Shown here in pieces: positions 27,424 through 36,927 of a DNA stretch of 64,000 nt. Numbering within the stretch: position 1 is the stretch's first letter; each line of letters begins with the position of its first letter. Both the position numbers and the translations under genes were made by a program. This DNA comes from JANFXS01 sp022791155 (GTDB lineage Bacteria; Bacillota; Clostridia; Lachnospirales; Anaerotignaceae). Under the pieces are notes generated by a model. That model was given only the letters and a program-made list of their open reading frames with translations. It was not told the DNA's origin and did no database searches. The DNA lies in NCBI GenBank assembly GCA_949743895.1, contig CATJUX010000052.1, forward strand, positions 22,624 to 86,623, in the 5' to 3' direction.

Positions 27424-27755
27424 TCATAAAATAATAATTTTTTTGAAAAGGCTGTTGCTTTCCAAGCTTGATAAGAACTTTTTAAGCTTCTTTTTTCTTT
27501 ATGGATTGTGAAAAATGCTTCATCTGGTGTGGTTGTTTGTTTTAGTTTTCTCAATTGTTCGTGCTGCATATGAGAAAGTTGTGTCATTTGACGCCCAGAC
27601 AATTGATTGCATTTCAAAAAAGTGCGGGCAAACATATGCCGTGAAGGCATTTGTTTTCATTGGCACATGTTTGCCATGGGCATTCGGCGTTCAAAAATAA
27701 AAACGGAAGGGATTTGCGGCAAAGTTTGTGCAGAATTGCCGCGTGGAACAGGGCT
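27424..27755. other. Gap after the methyltransferase gene
   Basis: About 330 bases without a convincing gene. The inverted repeat at 27627-27675 is the main feature. The first part has paired AAGCTT hexamers (about 27464-27488) followed by a T-rich run, possibly a weak terminator for the restriction unit. I see no SAM or cobalamin riboswitch core upstream of the homocysteine methyltransferase. Confidence 0.45.
27627..27675. repeat. 14-bp inverted repeat upstream of the homocysteine methyltransferase
   Basis: GGCAAACATATGCC at 27627-27640 and GGCACATGTTTGCC at 27662-27675 are inverted copies with one mismatch and a 21-base spacer. It could be an operator or an RNA stem in the leader. Confidence 0.6.
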
Positions 27756-28685
27756 ATGAGTTTTAATGAATTTTTCAGCAAAAACCAAGTTATACTCATG
27801 GAAGGGGCTTTGGGCGAGAGGCTCAAGCGTGAATATGGGCTCAAAATTGACGGCACAGTTGCTATGGCTGGCCTCATATACACTGAAAAGGGGAGGCGGG
27901 CGTTAACAGAGCTTTGGGGCGGATATATTTCCACAGCCAAAAAATATCATCTTCCATTCATTGCCACAACGCCAACGCGGCGGGCAAACCGTCAAAGAGT
28001 TGGCGAAAGCGGATTTGACAGCAATATAATGGCTGACAATGTGAATTTTTTGAGAGAGTTGAAGGAAAAAAGCGGCGCTGACATGTGCATAGGCGGGCTT
28101 ATGGGTTGCAAGGGCGATGCATACACTGGAGAGGGAGCCATGAGCGCCGAATGCGCCAAGGAATTTCATGCATGGCAGGCGGAACTGTTTCGAAAAGCCG
28201 GTGTGGATTTTCTTTTGGCCGGAATAATGCCATGTCTTTCAGAGGCTTTGGGAATGGCAAAGGCAATGGAAGCCACGAAAGTTCCATATATAATAAGCTT
28301 CACAACACAAAAAAATGGCTGCCTTATAGACGGCACAACCATTGACATGGCAATTGAGGCCATTGACAGTGCCACAATGCAAAACCCTGTTTGTTATATG
28401 ACAAACTGTGTTCACCCTTTGATTGTTTCTGAAGCGCTGTCACAGCCATTCAACAAAACGGAGAGGGTTGAAAAACGATTCTGCGGCATACAGGCAAACA
28501 CATCACCGCTTTCATACAGCGAGCTTGACGGAAATGCAGAGCTCAAAACATCGCCGCCAAATGAGCTGGCAGAGGCCATGAAAAAACTCAGGGTTGAAAA
28601 TGGCCTCAAAATATTTGGCGGCTGCTGCGGAACTGACAACAGCCACATTGAGGAGATTGCCCGTGTTTTGTCGGCACAAAACTGA
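27756..28685 (+). CDS. Homocysteine S-methyltransferase family protein
   Basis: 309-residue Hcy-binding TIM-barrel domain without cobalamin or folate domains. The three zinc-ligand cysteines are present: Cys218 (MTNCVHP) and Cys290/Cys291 (GGCCGTD). Such stand-alone enzymes (MmuM/YitJ N-domain type) move a methyl group to homocysteine from S-methylmethionine or AdoMet; the donor is not evident here. ATG 27756 begins the conserved part (NQVILMEGALGERLK); upstream in-frame codons lack similarity. The ribosome site is weak (GGAACAGGG). Confidence 0.85.
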   Translation: MSFNEFFSKNQVILMEGALGERLKREYGLKIDGTVAMAGLIYTEKGRRALTELWGGYISTAKKYHLPFIATTPTRRANRQRVGESGFDSNIMADNVNFLRELKEKSGADMCIGGLMGCKGDAYTGEGAMSAECAKEFHAWQAELFRKAGVDFLLAGIMPCLSEALGMAKAMEATKVPYIISFTTQKNGCLIDGTTIDMAIEAIDSATMQNPVCYMTNCVHPLIVSEALSQPFNKTERVEKRFCGIQANTSPLSYSELDGNAELKTSPPNELAEAMKKLRVENGLKIFGGCCGTDNSHIEEIARVLSAQN

Positions 28686-28750
28686 TTCAAAAAACTTCCT
28701 GCTGACAATGCATAAAAAGAGATTAAATTTAGAAGTTTGAATTCAAAAAA

Positions 28751-28793
28751 ACCGCCAAAAAACGGAAATTGTGTTTTTGACGGTTCTTTTTTG
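28751..28793. terminator. Bidirectional intrinsic terminator
   Basis: ACCGCCAAAAA and TTTTTGACGGT arms (one C-A mismatch), flanked by A-rich and T-rich tracts. It lies between two convergent genes and can serve both. Confidence 0.8.
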
Positions 28794-28874
28794 TTATATG
28801 GAAATTTTTGACGTTAGCCATAGTTTGTCATTCTGGAAAAATGTTTTGGCTTGAAGCGGGACATAATTCAAAAT

Positions 28875-30431
28875 TCAAATGGTTTTTAGTATGAGTATCT
28901 TTTGTCCGGGGAAAATTTTGTCCGGGTTTTCAATGTCGTTCACCATGAGTATGTTTTCAACAGTTGTGTTGAATTTTTTTGCTATTTTCCACAAGCTGTC
29001 GCCGCTTTGAACAACATATATTACAACGGAGGCGGTTTTTATGCCGTCACATTCATCGTCAGGGGCGATGTCCACAACGATTGATGCATTTTCAATTCGG
29101 TTCACATTGACTTCTGTCACAATTGCTGCTGAAACTTCCACTTCACGCCCGCTGAGCATGTTGACAGATATTCTGTCAACCCATGTTTCGGCATCGGCCA
29201 TGTCTCCCTCACGGGCCGGCGGTATGTCTATGACCTGTTCAAAGGGAACCATAAATTCCAGTGCAGAAACGGGTGTCGAATCGTCTTTGGCTATGTATAG
29301 CATTGAAACCTTGAGCCCGCCTTCAACAATGACGCTTCCGTCTTCAACACGGGCCGGATCGGGGGACACTGTTCCCCAGCATTTTATGACCTGCATTATG
29401 TCGGGGTTGTCGCGCTCAACAGGAACGGCGTCTTTTATGAACGTTTTGGCTGTGTTGCTTCCAACATGAACGCCATATTCCATTTCTTCTTTTTGAACTT
29501 TCACAGGGACAGCAATTGAATAGGCGTCTTCTATGTATTCAACGTTTTCGCAGCCTCTTGCGCCGCATGAAGCCTGTATTATGATTTCGACATCGGCAAT
29601 TCTGTCTTCGCCTTCAGAATTGGGCACAGCAAAGCATTCTGTTTTTTCAACTGTTATCTTTCCGAAGGGGAGCATATCATCACTGACTTCGGGAATTTCA
29701 ACAGTCCCGCTGACGGGCATATAAAATTCACAGGCTTCAACGGCGCTTTCATCATCAATGCCTGTATATAAAAGGCTTATGACAGCTTCGGCTTTTATGC
29801 TGACTCCGCCTTTGACAGCTTTCAGTTCTTTTTGGGATATTGTTGTGTCACATTGAAGTATCTCGCCTATGTCGGGCTTTGTTCTGTCAATGGCAAACTG
29901 GTCTCTTATGTTGAATGTGTCCTTTTTGATTTCAGTGTCGGCGGCCATTGCGAGTGTGCTATATTTGAGCTGAAGGCCGTCGCCGGAGGCGTCAGAAGCC
30001 ACTTCACTGACATTGCTTTCCCAAACCGCGGCGTCAAGCGCGACAATGGCTTTCACGCCAATTTTTCTGTCATTTATAAGCCTATATTCCAAATGCTCCA
30101 AACGGCACGAGGCCGAAATGTCACTTTGACGTGTTACGTTGTCAACATTTATGAAATCCTCAAAATTTATGTCTTCTGTCATGCTGTGAACCGGCTTTTC
30201 CGATTTTTTGGCGGCATATAAAATTTCAATGCGCAAACAGCCTTTAACCCCAATTTTATCTTCCAATGGTTTTTCTTCAGTCAAATAGCAACTGCCTTGA
30301 ACTTTCATAAGCTCCATTATGTCATTTTTGACATCTGGCACAATCACGTCGCCCTCAACCAAAACCTGTGTTTGGCCGCGGCCTGTTTCCTTTCGTTCCC
30401 TGACATTAGTTTTTATAAGCTCAAACGGCAT
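28875..30431 (-). CDS. sipL: SPOCS/DUF3794 protein with LysM domain, SipL-like
   Basis: 518 residues: a series of SPOCS (DUF3794) domains, then a LysM domain at about 470-517 (VQSGDSLWKIAKKFN, ending KIFPGQKILIL). This is the architecture of SipL, the Clostridium protein that binds SpoIVA and is needed for coat assembly round the forespore. No signal peptide is present, as expected for a mother-cell protein. AGGAGGG precedes the start. Together with spoIIID it marks the organism as a spore former. I could not see a clear sigma-E promoter. Confidence 0.88.
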   Translation of the reverse strand: MPFELIKTNVRERKETGRGQTQVLVEGDVIVPDVKNDIMELMKVQGSCYLTEEKPLEDKIGVKGCLRIEILYAAKKSEKPVHSMTEDINFEDFINVDNVTRQSDISASCRLEHLEYRLINDRKIGVKAIVALDAAVWESNVSEVASDASGDGLQLKYSTLAMAADTEIKKDTFNIRDQFAIDRTKPDIGEILQCDTTISQKELKAVKGGVSIKAEAVISLLYTGIDDESAVEACEFYMPVSGTVEIPEVSDDMLPFGKITVEKTECFAVPNSEGEDRIADVEIIIQASCGARGCENVEYIEDAYSIAVPVKVQKEEMEYGVHVGSNTAKTFIKDAVPVERDNPDIMQVIKCWGTVSPDPARVEDGSVIVEGGLKVSMLYIAKDDSTPVSALEFMVPFEQVIDIPPAREGDMADAETWVDRISVNMLSGREVEVSAAIVTEVNVNRIENASIVVDIAPDDECDGIKTASVVIYVVQSGDSLWKIAKKFNTTVENILMVNDIENPDKIFPGQKILILKTI

Positions 30432-30512
30432 ATTTACCCTCCTGTTCTATACTTAAAAATTAAATCCGCTAATTAAGTATATTATCAGCAGGGGCTTTTA
30501 TTCCAAAAACAT

Positions 30513-30992
30513 TCAGCTGGAGAAAAACTTTGCCAGTTCGCCCACAATGAGGCTTGTGAGAATGCGGCGAGGCAAAACAACAATGTCTTTTTTTCGCGTG
30601 AGTATGTAACTTCCGTTTTTGATGTCCATTTCCAAATATCCCTGAGGATAGCTTTTCATGTTTCCAGAGCAGTTCACATGGAGAAAGCCGTCGCTAAGTT
30701 CAATTGACACATATGGCCCCAGGGCGAAAGGAGGTTTTTTGATGTATAGCTTTTTCATTATCGATCGCGATATAAATATCATTAGAAACATTAAAACGGC
30801 GGCCGCCGCCAATATGGCTGCAATCAGCAAGTTCCTTTTCAAAGCGGCGGAGAATATGGCGCCGCCGAGACATATAGCGGTCAAAACCGAAAACACTATA
30901 ATAAGCGGCCAGCTTCTTTTTTTTGCATAAATCCCAACATAATGTTTTATTTCTTCCGGCATCAACTCAAATGTTGTTTTGAACCTGTACAT
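30513..30992 (-). CDS. YcxB-like membrane protein
   Basis: 159 residues with two adjacent membrane helices (about 29-49 and 54-75), a basic turn, then a C-terminal domain of about 80 residues with PYVSIELSDGFLHVNCSG and TRKKDIVVLPRRI, the pattern of YcxB-like proteins. The function is unknown. It lies 22 bases after the Lys-rich membrane protein gene and may be co-transcribed with it. Confidence 0.7.
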   Translation of the reverse strand: MYRFKTTFELMPEEIKHYVGIYAKKRSWPLIIVFSVLTAICLGGAIFSAALKRNLLIAAILAAAAVLMFLMIFISRSIMKKLYIKKPPFALGPYVSIELSDGFLHVNCSGNMKSYPQGYLEMDIKNGSYILTRKKDIVVLPRRILTSLIVGELAKFFSS

Positions 30993-31014
30993 ATTTATTC
31001 ACCTTTCAGGACAT

Positions 31015-32037
31015 TTATTTCTTTTCGTTCACAAGACGATATTCGCCTGTTTGCAGATCATATTCATATATGTTGTTGTTTTCAAGGGAGACATAATATT
31101 TTGCCACAATTTCATTTGTGTCACTTTCGCTTTTGCGGTATACATTGACGCCATAGCAAAGGTCATCGCCTATGAACGCCTGACCTATGTCAAATATCTC
31201 ATCATAGCTTTCCAAAGGCTCGGGAAGTTCATCGGTTTTGGCTGACATAAATTCGCTCAGTTTGGAATAGGCATCGTCTCTTGTGACTTCCTTCTTTTTT
31301 TCCTCAGGCCGTGGAACTTCGCCCGTTTCCACAGAAGCGGTGATGACATAGTCCTTCTCAACAGTTTCCATTTTGATTTTGAACAGTTTGGTTTCGTCTT
31401 CTGTTTCAATTATATATATCAGTGGGTCGCCGTCTTTGCTGTTCATTGGAACATAGTTAAGCTCGCCCGAGAGATAGTCGCCATATTGCGTGGCTTCCTC
31501 GGGCTTGATGGCCGATTTTTTGTATACATATTTTATTTCCTGACTGTCGCCTTCCGGCTCTATTATCTGCTTGAGCTTTATTTCTTTGCCAAGAAATGAG
31601 GATATGGAAGCAACAGAACTTCCGCCTATTGAATATTCCTCGGCGACAACGGGCTTGCTTGCAGGCTCTCTTGTGGCTATGAGATAGCCTATGGAGGCAG
31701 AAGCAAGGAACACAATCAATATGATTGGAATGAGAACTTTTTTGTTTATATTAAACTTAACTTTTTTATCATCTGACTTAGGCTTTTTTGAAGCTTTTGC
31801 AGATTTTTTTGATGCAGCATTGGCCTTTTTGGCTTCGATTTTAGCTTTTTTGGCTTCAGCTTTAGCTTTTTTTGTTTCAGCTTTAGCCGCGTTTTTAACT
31901 TTTTTGGCTTCAGTTTTGGAAGCATTTTTAGCTTTTTTTGCTTCTAACTTGGCGCTTTTCGCCTCTAATTTGGCAGAAAGTTTAGCTTTTTTGGCTTCAG
32001 CCTTAGCTTTTTTTGCCTCAGATTTATCTTTTTTCAT
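31015..32037 (-). CDS. Membrane protein with Lys/Ala-repeat cytoplasmic tail
   Basis: 340 residues. Residues 1-100 are almost only Lys, Ala, Glu and Ser in repeated units such as AEAKKAKxEAKK, resembling the polycationic tail of histone H1-like proteins. A single membrane helix follows (101-121, VLIPIILIVFLASASIGYLI). The rest, about 215 residues, would be outside the cell and has no domain I recognise. With Lys on the N-terminal side the tail should be cytoplasmic. I do not know its function; binding to nucleic acid or acidic lipid is only an inference from charge. Confidence 0.75.
   Translation of the reverse strand: MKKDKSEAKKAKAEAKKAKLSAKLEAKSAKLEAKKAKNASKTEAKKVKNAAKAETKKAKAEAKKAKIEAKKANAASKKSAKASKKPKSDDKKVKFNINKKVLIPIILIVFLASASIGYLIATREPASKPVVAEEYSIGGSSVASISSFLGKEIKLKQIIEPEGDSQEIKYVYKKSAIKPEEATQYGDYLSGELNYVPMNSKDGDPLIYIIETEDETKLFKIKMETVEKDYVITASVETGEVPRPEEKKKEVTRDDAYSKLSEFMSAKTDELPEPLESYDEIFDIGQAFIGDDLCYGVNVYRKSESDTNEIVAKYYVSLENNNIYEYDLQTGEYRLVNEKK
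31737..32037 (-). repeat. Degenerate coding repeats for the Lys/Ala tail
   Basis: Short imperfect repeats, on the + strand TTTTTGGCTTC(A/T)GCTTTAGC and variants, recur through 31795-32030. They encode the KKAKxEA units. Confidence 0.75.
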
Positions 32038-32094
32038 AACACAATTCCTCTTAAAAAAATATACGCATTTTTAACAACATATTTTGGAGCTGTT

Positions 32095-32138
32095 TCAAAA
32101 AATTCCGGCGCAGCCGTTCAGGCCGTACCGGAATTTTC
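32095..32138 (-). terminator. Intrinsic terminator of the ylqG-ylqH-pilZ-SLH unit
   Basis: Read on the - strand: AAAATTCCGG, a 19-base loop, CCGGAATTTTTT. It is about 95 bases after the SLH gene stop and separates it from the Lys-rich protein gene. Confidence 0.8.
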
Positions 32139-32230
32139 TGGTCTGAATTTTGTTTGAACACTTTTCTGTTTTAGATATGTTGTTTTTGATGTGAAATCAT
32201 ACAAAACAGAGGTTGCATCCAATTTTTATT

Positions 32231-35200
32231 TTAGTAAGGCTCCTCGTTTTCAGCAAGGAATCTAACCTCCCAATGCGAGTCACGGCGGCCTATGCTGTAA
32301 CCTGGGTTTTCAGGGTCGCGTGTTTCAACGTCAACAAATGTGAGCAAAAGTTTTCCGGCCACATTTCCGCTTGCATCGCAAATGGGGTAAGGGAAATAGA
32401 TTGTGTCGTTGTGCAATATGTTGCCGAACTCTATGTCAATTCTTCGGATTGCTCTTTCGCCGCTGTCTGTTTTCACAGTGCTATATGACAATATGGCGAA
32501 ATTGCGTGTGTTTTCAATTCCTCTGACAACAACGTCTGTGCCTTTTTGCGCCGAGCATTCAATATATTCCTCAAACACTTCGCGGGTGAGCGGCGCAAGC
32601 GTTGTTCCGTCGCCAGGGATATAATAGAGTTCTTCGTTGAACGAAAGTGACAGCCTTCCGAAATATGCAGTGCCAAATTTTGCATCGGCATTTGTTACAA
32701 CAGTTTTTGCAACAAGCGTTGGCGGAAGAACGTCAGCCGGCGTTATGTTTCTTTCGAAAGCTATGTCGGAGTCGCCGCCGACATTTTCCTCGCCACCGCC
32801 CAAATTGGCGCGTGCCACAGCAAAGAGAACGTAATATATTCCTCTTTCAAGGCCGCTGACAGACACGGTTGCGCTGTATTCGCGGGCCGAGCTGCTGTAT
32901 GTGGTTTTTGTTGAACCAAAGCCCACAGGCTTGACGCCCAACGTTTCCTCGCCGTTTCGAATGACAGTTTTGACGGTGTCAATCTGGCTTGGCTTGATTG
33001 TATATTTTCCTTCGCTGTCTACATCGAACCACTGGCCAACGCTGTTTTGCGGAACCATAACCCAGTCGATTGAAGAATTTTTGTCGGCTATGATTTTCAC
33101 GGTTGCGCTGTCTTCATCTCTGCTGACAACCTGAAGGCGGAGCACAGGCGGCGCCACTTTCAGTGTTTTGAAAGATCTATATTTGACCTCTGAAGGTTCT
33201 GGCGGAACGCCCTTAAGGAAATAATACATGTCATATTCCGTTTCGGGCTTGAGGCCGTCAATTGTGACAGGGGTTTCAACATTTCCGCTTGGTATGTCGT
33301 CGCTTCCGGTCACGCCGTCAACGGGCTTGAGCGCGCCGCTCATAACTTGAAGGGCGCTTGGCGGGTTGCTTGGGTCTATAACGCCTTTGGGGGCTATGAT
33401 GTAGTAGAACTTACATTTCTTGTTTGTCATTATGACTGGTGTGATGAGTGTGTCGCCAATGAGTGAACCTTCTGTGGCAACGCCGTTGTGGTCAACTTTT
33501 GGCTCAAGCCGTGGATAGCGATATTTTCCGTCTTCCTCTAAGCTGTGCTCAGGTTTTGTGATGTCCTCAAGGAAGTATGGAATTGACACATCGGTGAACG
33601 GCGCTGTCAGCACAAATTCCTTGGGATAGTTGACCTCTGTCACGCCGCTTTCTATGGCTGAAGCATAGCCGCCTTTTGGGTTTCCGGCAAGTGCGGAAAG
33701 CAGTGTTTTTGAACCAATCACGCACTTAACGCCTATTTTAACGGTGTAGCCCCAGCTGTCTCTGTCAGTGTCGCCGTTTATGCTGTAGAAGCGTATGCCA
33801 TATTCTCTTTTTGTGAGCTCGTTGAACGGCTCAAATTTGTATCTCAAAACTTTGTCACTTTGTGTTTCGTCAGGGTTTGTGTCATCGCCGGAGTCGTCAG
33901 GGTTATCCCAAACCTTGTCTTCCCTGTCTGTTATATAGTGAAGCGTTGTGGCGCCGTTTTCAGTTATTGTTGGCATATAGTCCTTTGGCATGAACACGCC
34001 GTCTTCATTTTTTTCATACAGATAGAACTGAACGGTTGTGTCAGACTCAAATATCATGTCAAAAAGGACTTCATCAGCTGTTTTTATGGCCTGCGGATCC
34101 ATTTCGAACGTGATGTCCATGTCTTCGGGGGCCTCTGTTCTTGTGAGCTGAACAAGTGGAGCCACTGTTTTGAAAACATCGCCGCGGGTTCTGTCTTTCA
34201 TGCGATTGTTGGAAGTGTCAATTATGGCGTTAAACTCAAATTGATACCTCTGGCCGCTGTTGAGGTCGAGGGCGGCGCTTGGGAATTTGACAAATGTTTT
34301 TCCCTCGTCGTCTAAGCCTATTTCAGCTTTTGAATAGTCAATTGGCATGAGTTTTTCTTCCATTTCTGTCACGTCATAAAGCGCTATGTTGTCGGCAAGT
34401 GTTTCCGGCTCAAGCTCTTTGTTTGTGAGGCGGCTCCAAACTTCCTCGTTGAACCATATTGTGATGTCGCTTTCAACTCGCGGTTCGCCGTTTATTTCTG
34501 AAGAAAACTCAAGCGGAAGGAGACGCGGCGGATATATGTCCGACGTTTTTATTGTGAGTTTTTTAACGGCAGAAGTGTTCAGCGATTTGTCGCGGGCGGC
34601 CACATAAAGGTCATATGACGTTTCAGGCTCAAGGCCGCTCACCTTTATCATTCCTTCAGTGTCAGCTTTGAGGGCGAGACGGCCGCTTTTGAGAACGTTG
34701 TTTCCGGTTACAACAGCATCCTTTGCTTCTTCGCTGTCCAGTGGCGGCGGTGTGAGGGCCGGGAACACTGGCGGTGGATAGTCGGTGCCTCTTTTGACAA
34801 CAACCCAGTGGAGCGTGCAGTCTTCATCGGTTTTGATGCGCACGTCAACGGCTTTGTCAGCTATTTTGTCAGATTTTGGGAAACCGTCAATAATCTTTGG
34901 TGGTGTGACGTCTTTTGTGGTTGCCGACAGTTTTTTGACAGCCGAAACATTTTCGCCATCGCTGAGGACAATGTAGAGGTCATATTCTGTTTTTTCCTCA
35001 AGGCCGCTTATTGTGAATGTTTCAATTTCATTTTTCTTGGCTCTTTTGATTTTTCCGTGGCCAACATCGCCGTCAAGGCGGTCGTTGATGAGTTCTCTGT
35101 CGGTTGGGGCCTGACTTGCTTTGGGGAATATGCCCCAATATATTGTGACGTCTTTGGTTGGCACAACATCAACAACAAGTGTTGTGGCGGTTGTGGCCTT

Positions 35201-36907
35201 GACTGTTGGATAGCCGGAGTTGAAATTTGGAATCAAATTGTCAACAGTTTTGAAATCTTCTGTTTTTTTGCGGCTCACGTCACTGCGCTCGTCAACAAAT
35301 ATGGCTTCGAGTGTATATTCTGTGTCGGCTTTTAAGCCTGAAATTTTGAGCGCCACATCGGTGTTTGAGCTTTTGACTGCAAGTGTTCCGGATTTTAATA
35401 TGTCTTTGACATTTTTTGGGCGCATGAGTTCTGAATCCGAGAGGCCGCTGTCCTCTTCATAAACCACAGCCCAATAGAGCGTTCCGGGTTTGTTTGTTCT
35501 CACATTATATTCAGCGCCTGTTGGCGTGATTTCAACTTCCTCGGGATAGTTTGCCAATATACGTGGATATGAGGAAGCCTCCTCGGCGTCTTTGCTTGTC
35601 ATGTTGCGGCCGTCAACTTTGGCCACATATCCGGGGCGTATTGTTATCTCATCGGGGAGCATTTCTGTTGTTGTTCCGCCGGAAGTCACTGTGAGGCTTG
35701 AAACTTCGCCATTGCCTTCAACAACGCATGGCGCGCCCAATGTGAGGCTGCGGACATATGTGTCGTCATCAAGTGTCACAACGCTGTCTATGCCGCTTTC
35801 GTCAACAACAAGATTTTCTATGCTTCCGCTTCCCAAAACGAGATAGTTTTCCGGGCCGGCAACAGTGACTGTGGAATAGTCACCGGAAAGTGTGAGCTCT
35901 GTTTCAGGCTCGCCATCAAGTTCTATGTCAAGAAAACCATAGTTATATGAATAGTTTTCGAAATATGCTCTTGTTTTGACAACAGTTTTTCTGATGAGTG
36001 TGCTTCCCAGAGCTTCAACTGAAAGTATTTTGCCAACATCGGCGTCAACGGTGAGGCGGTTGACAGTGCAGTCAGCAAGCGTCACACAGCAGTCGGCCAC
36101 ATGGCTTTCGCCGCCGCCGCTTATTATAATTTCGCCGGCAACATGCACGTTTTCAAGGTTGACATGGCCCGCGCCAATGCCGCCTGTTATGTATAAGTCG
36201 CCGTTTATGAATGTGTCTCTAAGTGTTATGCCCGATTTGGATATTGTGACATTGCCGTCAACATCGCCCAGTGAATATGAACCGGGGCTTTGGAGAAGCT
36301 CGCCAACAACGTCGGAGAACACTTTTGCGGCCTCGCCGCGTGTTATGCTGTTGAAAGGGCGGAACGTTCCATCGGTATAGCCTGAAACATAGCCTTTCTG
36401 ACTGGCGGTGTTTATGGCGCCTTTGCTCCATTCGCTGAATGTGCGGCTGTCGCTGTAGCCCAAAACCTCGCCATAGTAGTCATCAACCTTGAGGTTGCGG
36501 CAAACAAGGCTGACGGCCTGTTCTCTTGTGAGATCGCCGTTTGGATCGGCTGTGTTTTTGGAGTTTCCAGAAAAATATCCTCTGTCATAGGCTATGATTA
36601 TGTCATCGGCATACCAGTCGTTTTTTGAGACGTCTTTGAATGGATTTGAAACGTCTTGATAGTTGTCATAGCCAAAAGCGCGGTTTGTCATTGAAACAAA
36701 CTCGGCTCTTGTGATTGGCGTGTCGGGATTGAGGTTGCCGCGCTGGTCGCCTCTCATAACTTGATAGTTAACAAGTTTGCGCATGTATGGCTCTGCCCAG
36801 TGGCCGGTTATGTCAGCGGCAAGCGCCTCTTTTGTTCCGGTGAACGGAACAGCCTGCCCAACGGCCAAAAGCACGGCCAAACACGCGGTTAAAAATTTTT
36901 TTCGCAT
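32231..36907 (-). CDS. Large S-layer homology (SLH) surface protein
   Basis: 1558 residues, secreted. The signal peptide is residues 1-31 (MRKKFLTACLAVLLAVGQAV ... ALAA). Three SLH domains occupy about 32-210 (ITGHWAEPYMRKLVNYQVM; FKDVSKNDWYADDIIIAYDR; SEWSKGAINTASQKGYVSGY) and would bind pyruvylated secondary wall polymer. A beta-rich stretch with a parallel-helix look follows, then several Fn3-like units with recurring LKAxTEYDLY-type strands. No catalytic domain is seen. AGGAG precedes ATG 36907, just 20 bases after the PilZ gene stop. It is probably an adhesin or surface-layer protein. Confidence 0.9.
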   Translation of the reverse strand: MRKKFLTACLAVLLAVGQAVPFTGTKEALAADITGHWAEPYMRKLVNYQVMRGDQRGNLNPDTPITRAEFVSMTNRAFGYDNYQDVSNPFKDVSKNDWYADDIIIAYDRGYFSGNSKNTADPNGDLTREQAVSLVCRNLKVDDYYGEVLGYSDSRTFSEWSKGAINTASQKGYVSGYTDGTFRPFNSITRGEAAKVFSDVVGELLQSPGSYSLGDVDGNVTISKSGITLRDTFINGDLYITGGIGAGHVNLENVHVAGEIIISGGGESHVADCCVTLADCTVNRLTVDADVGKILSVEALGSTLIRKTVVKTRAYFENYSYNYGFLDIELDGEPETELTLSGDYSTVTVAGPENYLVLGSGSIENLVVDESGIDSVVTLDDDTYVRSLTLGAPCVVEGNGEVSSLTVTSGGTTTEMLPDEITIRPGYVAKVDGRNMTSKDAEEASSYPRILANYPEEVEITPTGAEYNVRTNKPGTLYWAVVYEEDSGLSDSELMRPKNVKDILKSGTLAVKSSNTDVALKISGLKADTEYTLEAIFVDERSDVSRKKTEDFKTVDNLIPNFNSGYPTVKATTATTLVVDVVPTKDVTIYWGIFPKASQAPTDRELINDRLDGDVGHGKIKRAKKNEIETFTISGLEEKTEYDLYIVLSDGENVSAVKKLSATTKDVTPPKIIDGFPKSDKIADKAVDVRIKTDEDCTLHWVVVKRGTDYPPPVFPALTPPPLDSEEAKDAVVTGNNVLKSGRLALKADTEGMIKVSGLEPETSYDLYVAARDKSLNTSAVKKLTIKTSDIYPPRLLPLEFSSEINGEPRVESDITIWFNEEVWSRLTNKELEPETLADNIALYDVTEMEEKLMPIDYSKAEIGLDDEGKTFVKFPSAALDLNSGQRYQFEFNAIIDTSNNRMKDRTRGDVFKTVAPLVQLTRTEAPEDMDITFEMDPQAIKTADEVLFDMIFESDTTVQFYLYEKNEDGVFMPKDYMPTITENGATTLHYITDREDKVWDNPDDSGDDTNPDETQSDKVLRYKFEPFNELTKREYGIRFYSINGDTDRDSWGYTVKIGVKCVIGSKTLLSALAGNPKGGYASAIESGVTEVNYPKEFVLTAPFTDVSIPYFLEDITKPEHSLEEDGKYRYPRLEPKVDHNGVATEGSLIGDTLITPVIMTNKKCKFYYIIAPKGVIDPSNPPSALQVMSGALKPVDGVTGSDDIPSGNVETPVTIDGLKPETEYDMYYFLKGVPPEPSEVKYRSFKTLKVAPPVLRLQVVSRDEDSATVKIIADKNSSIDWVMVPQNSVGQWFDVDSEGKYTIKPSQIDTVKTVIRNGEETLGVKPVGFGSTKTTYSSSAREYSATVSVSGLERGIYYVLFAVARANLGGGEENVGGDSDIAFERNITPADVLPPTLVAKTVVTNADAKFGTAYFGRLSLSFNEELYYIPGDGTTLAPLTREVFEEYIECSAQKGTDVVVRGIENTRNFAILSYSTVKTDSGERAIRRIDIEFGNILHNDTIYFPYPICDASGNVAGKLLLTFVDVETRDPENPGYSIGRRDSHWEVRFLAENEEPY

Positions 36908-36927
36908 TTTGCAACTCCTTTCTGAAG

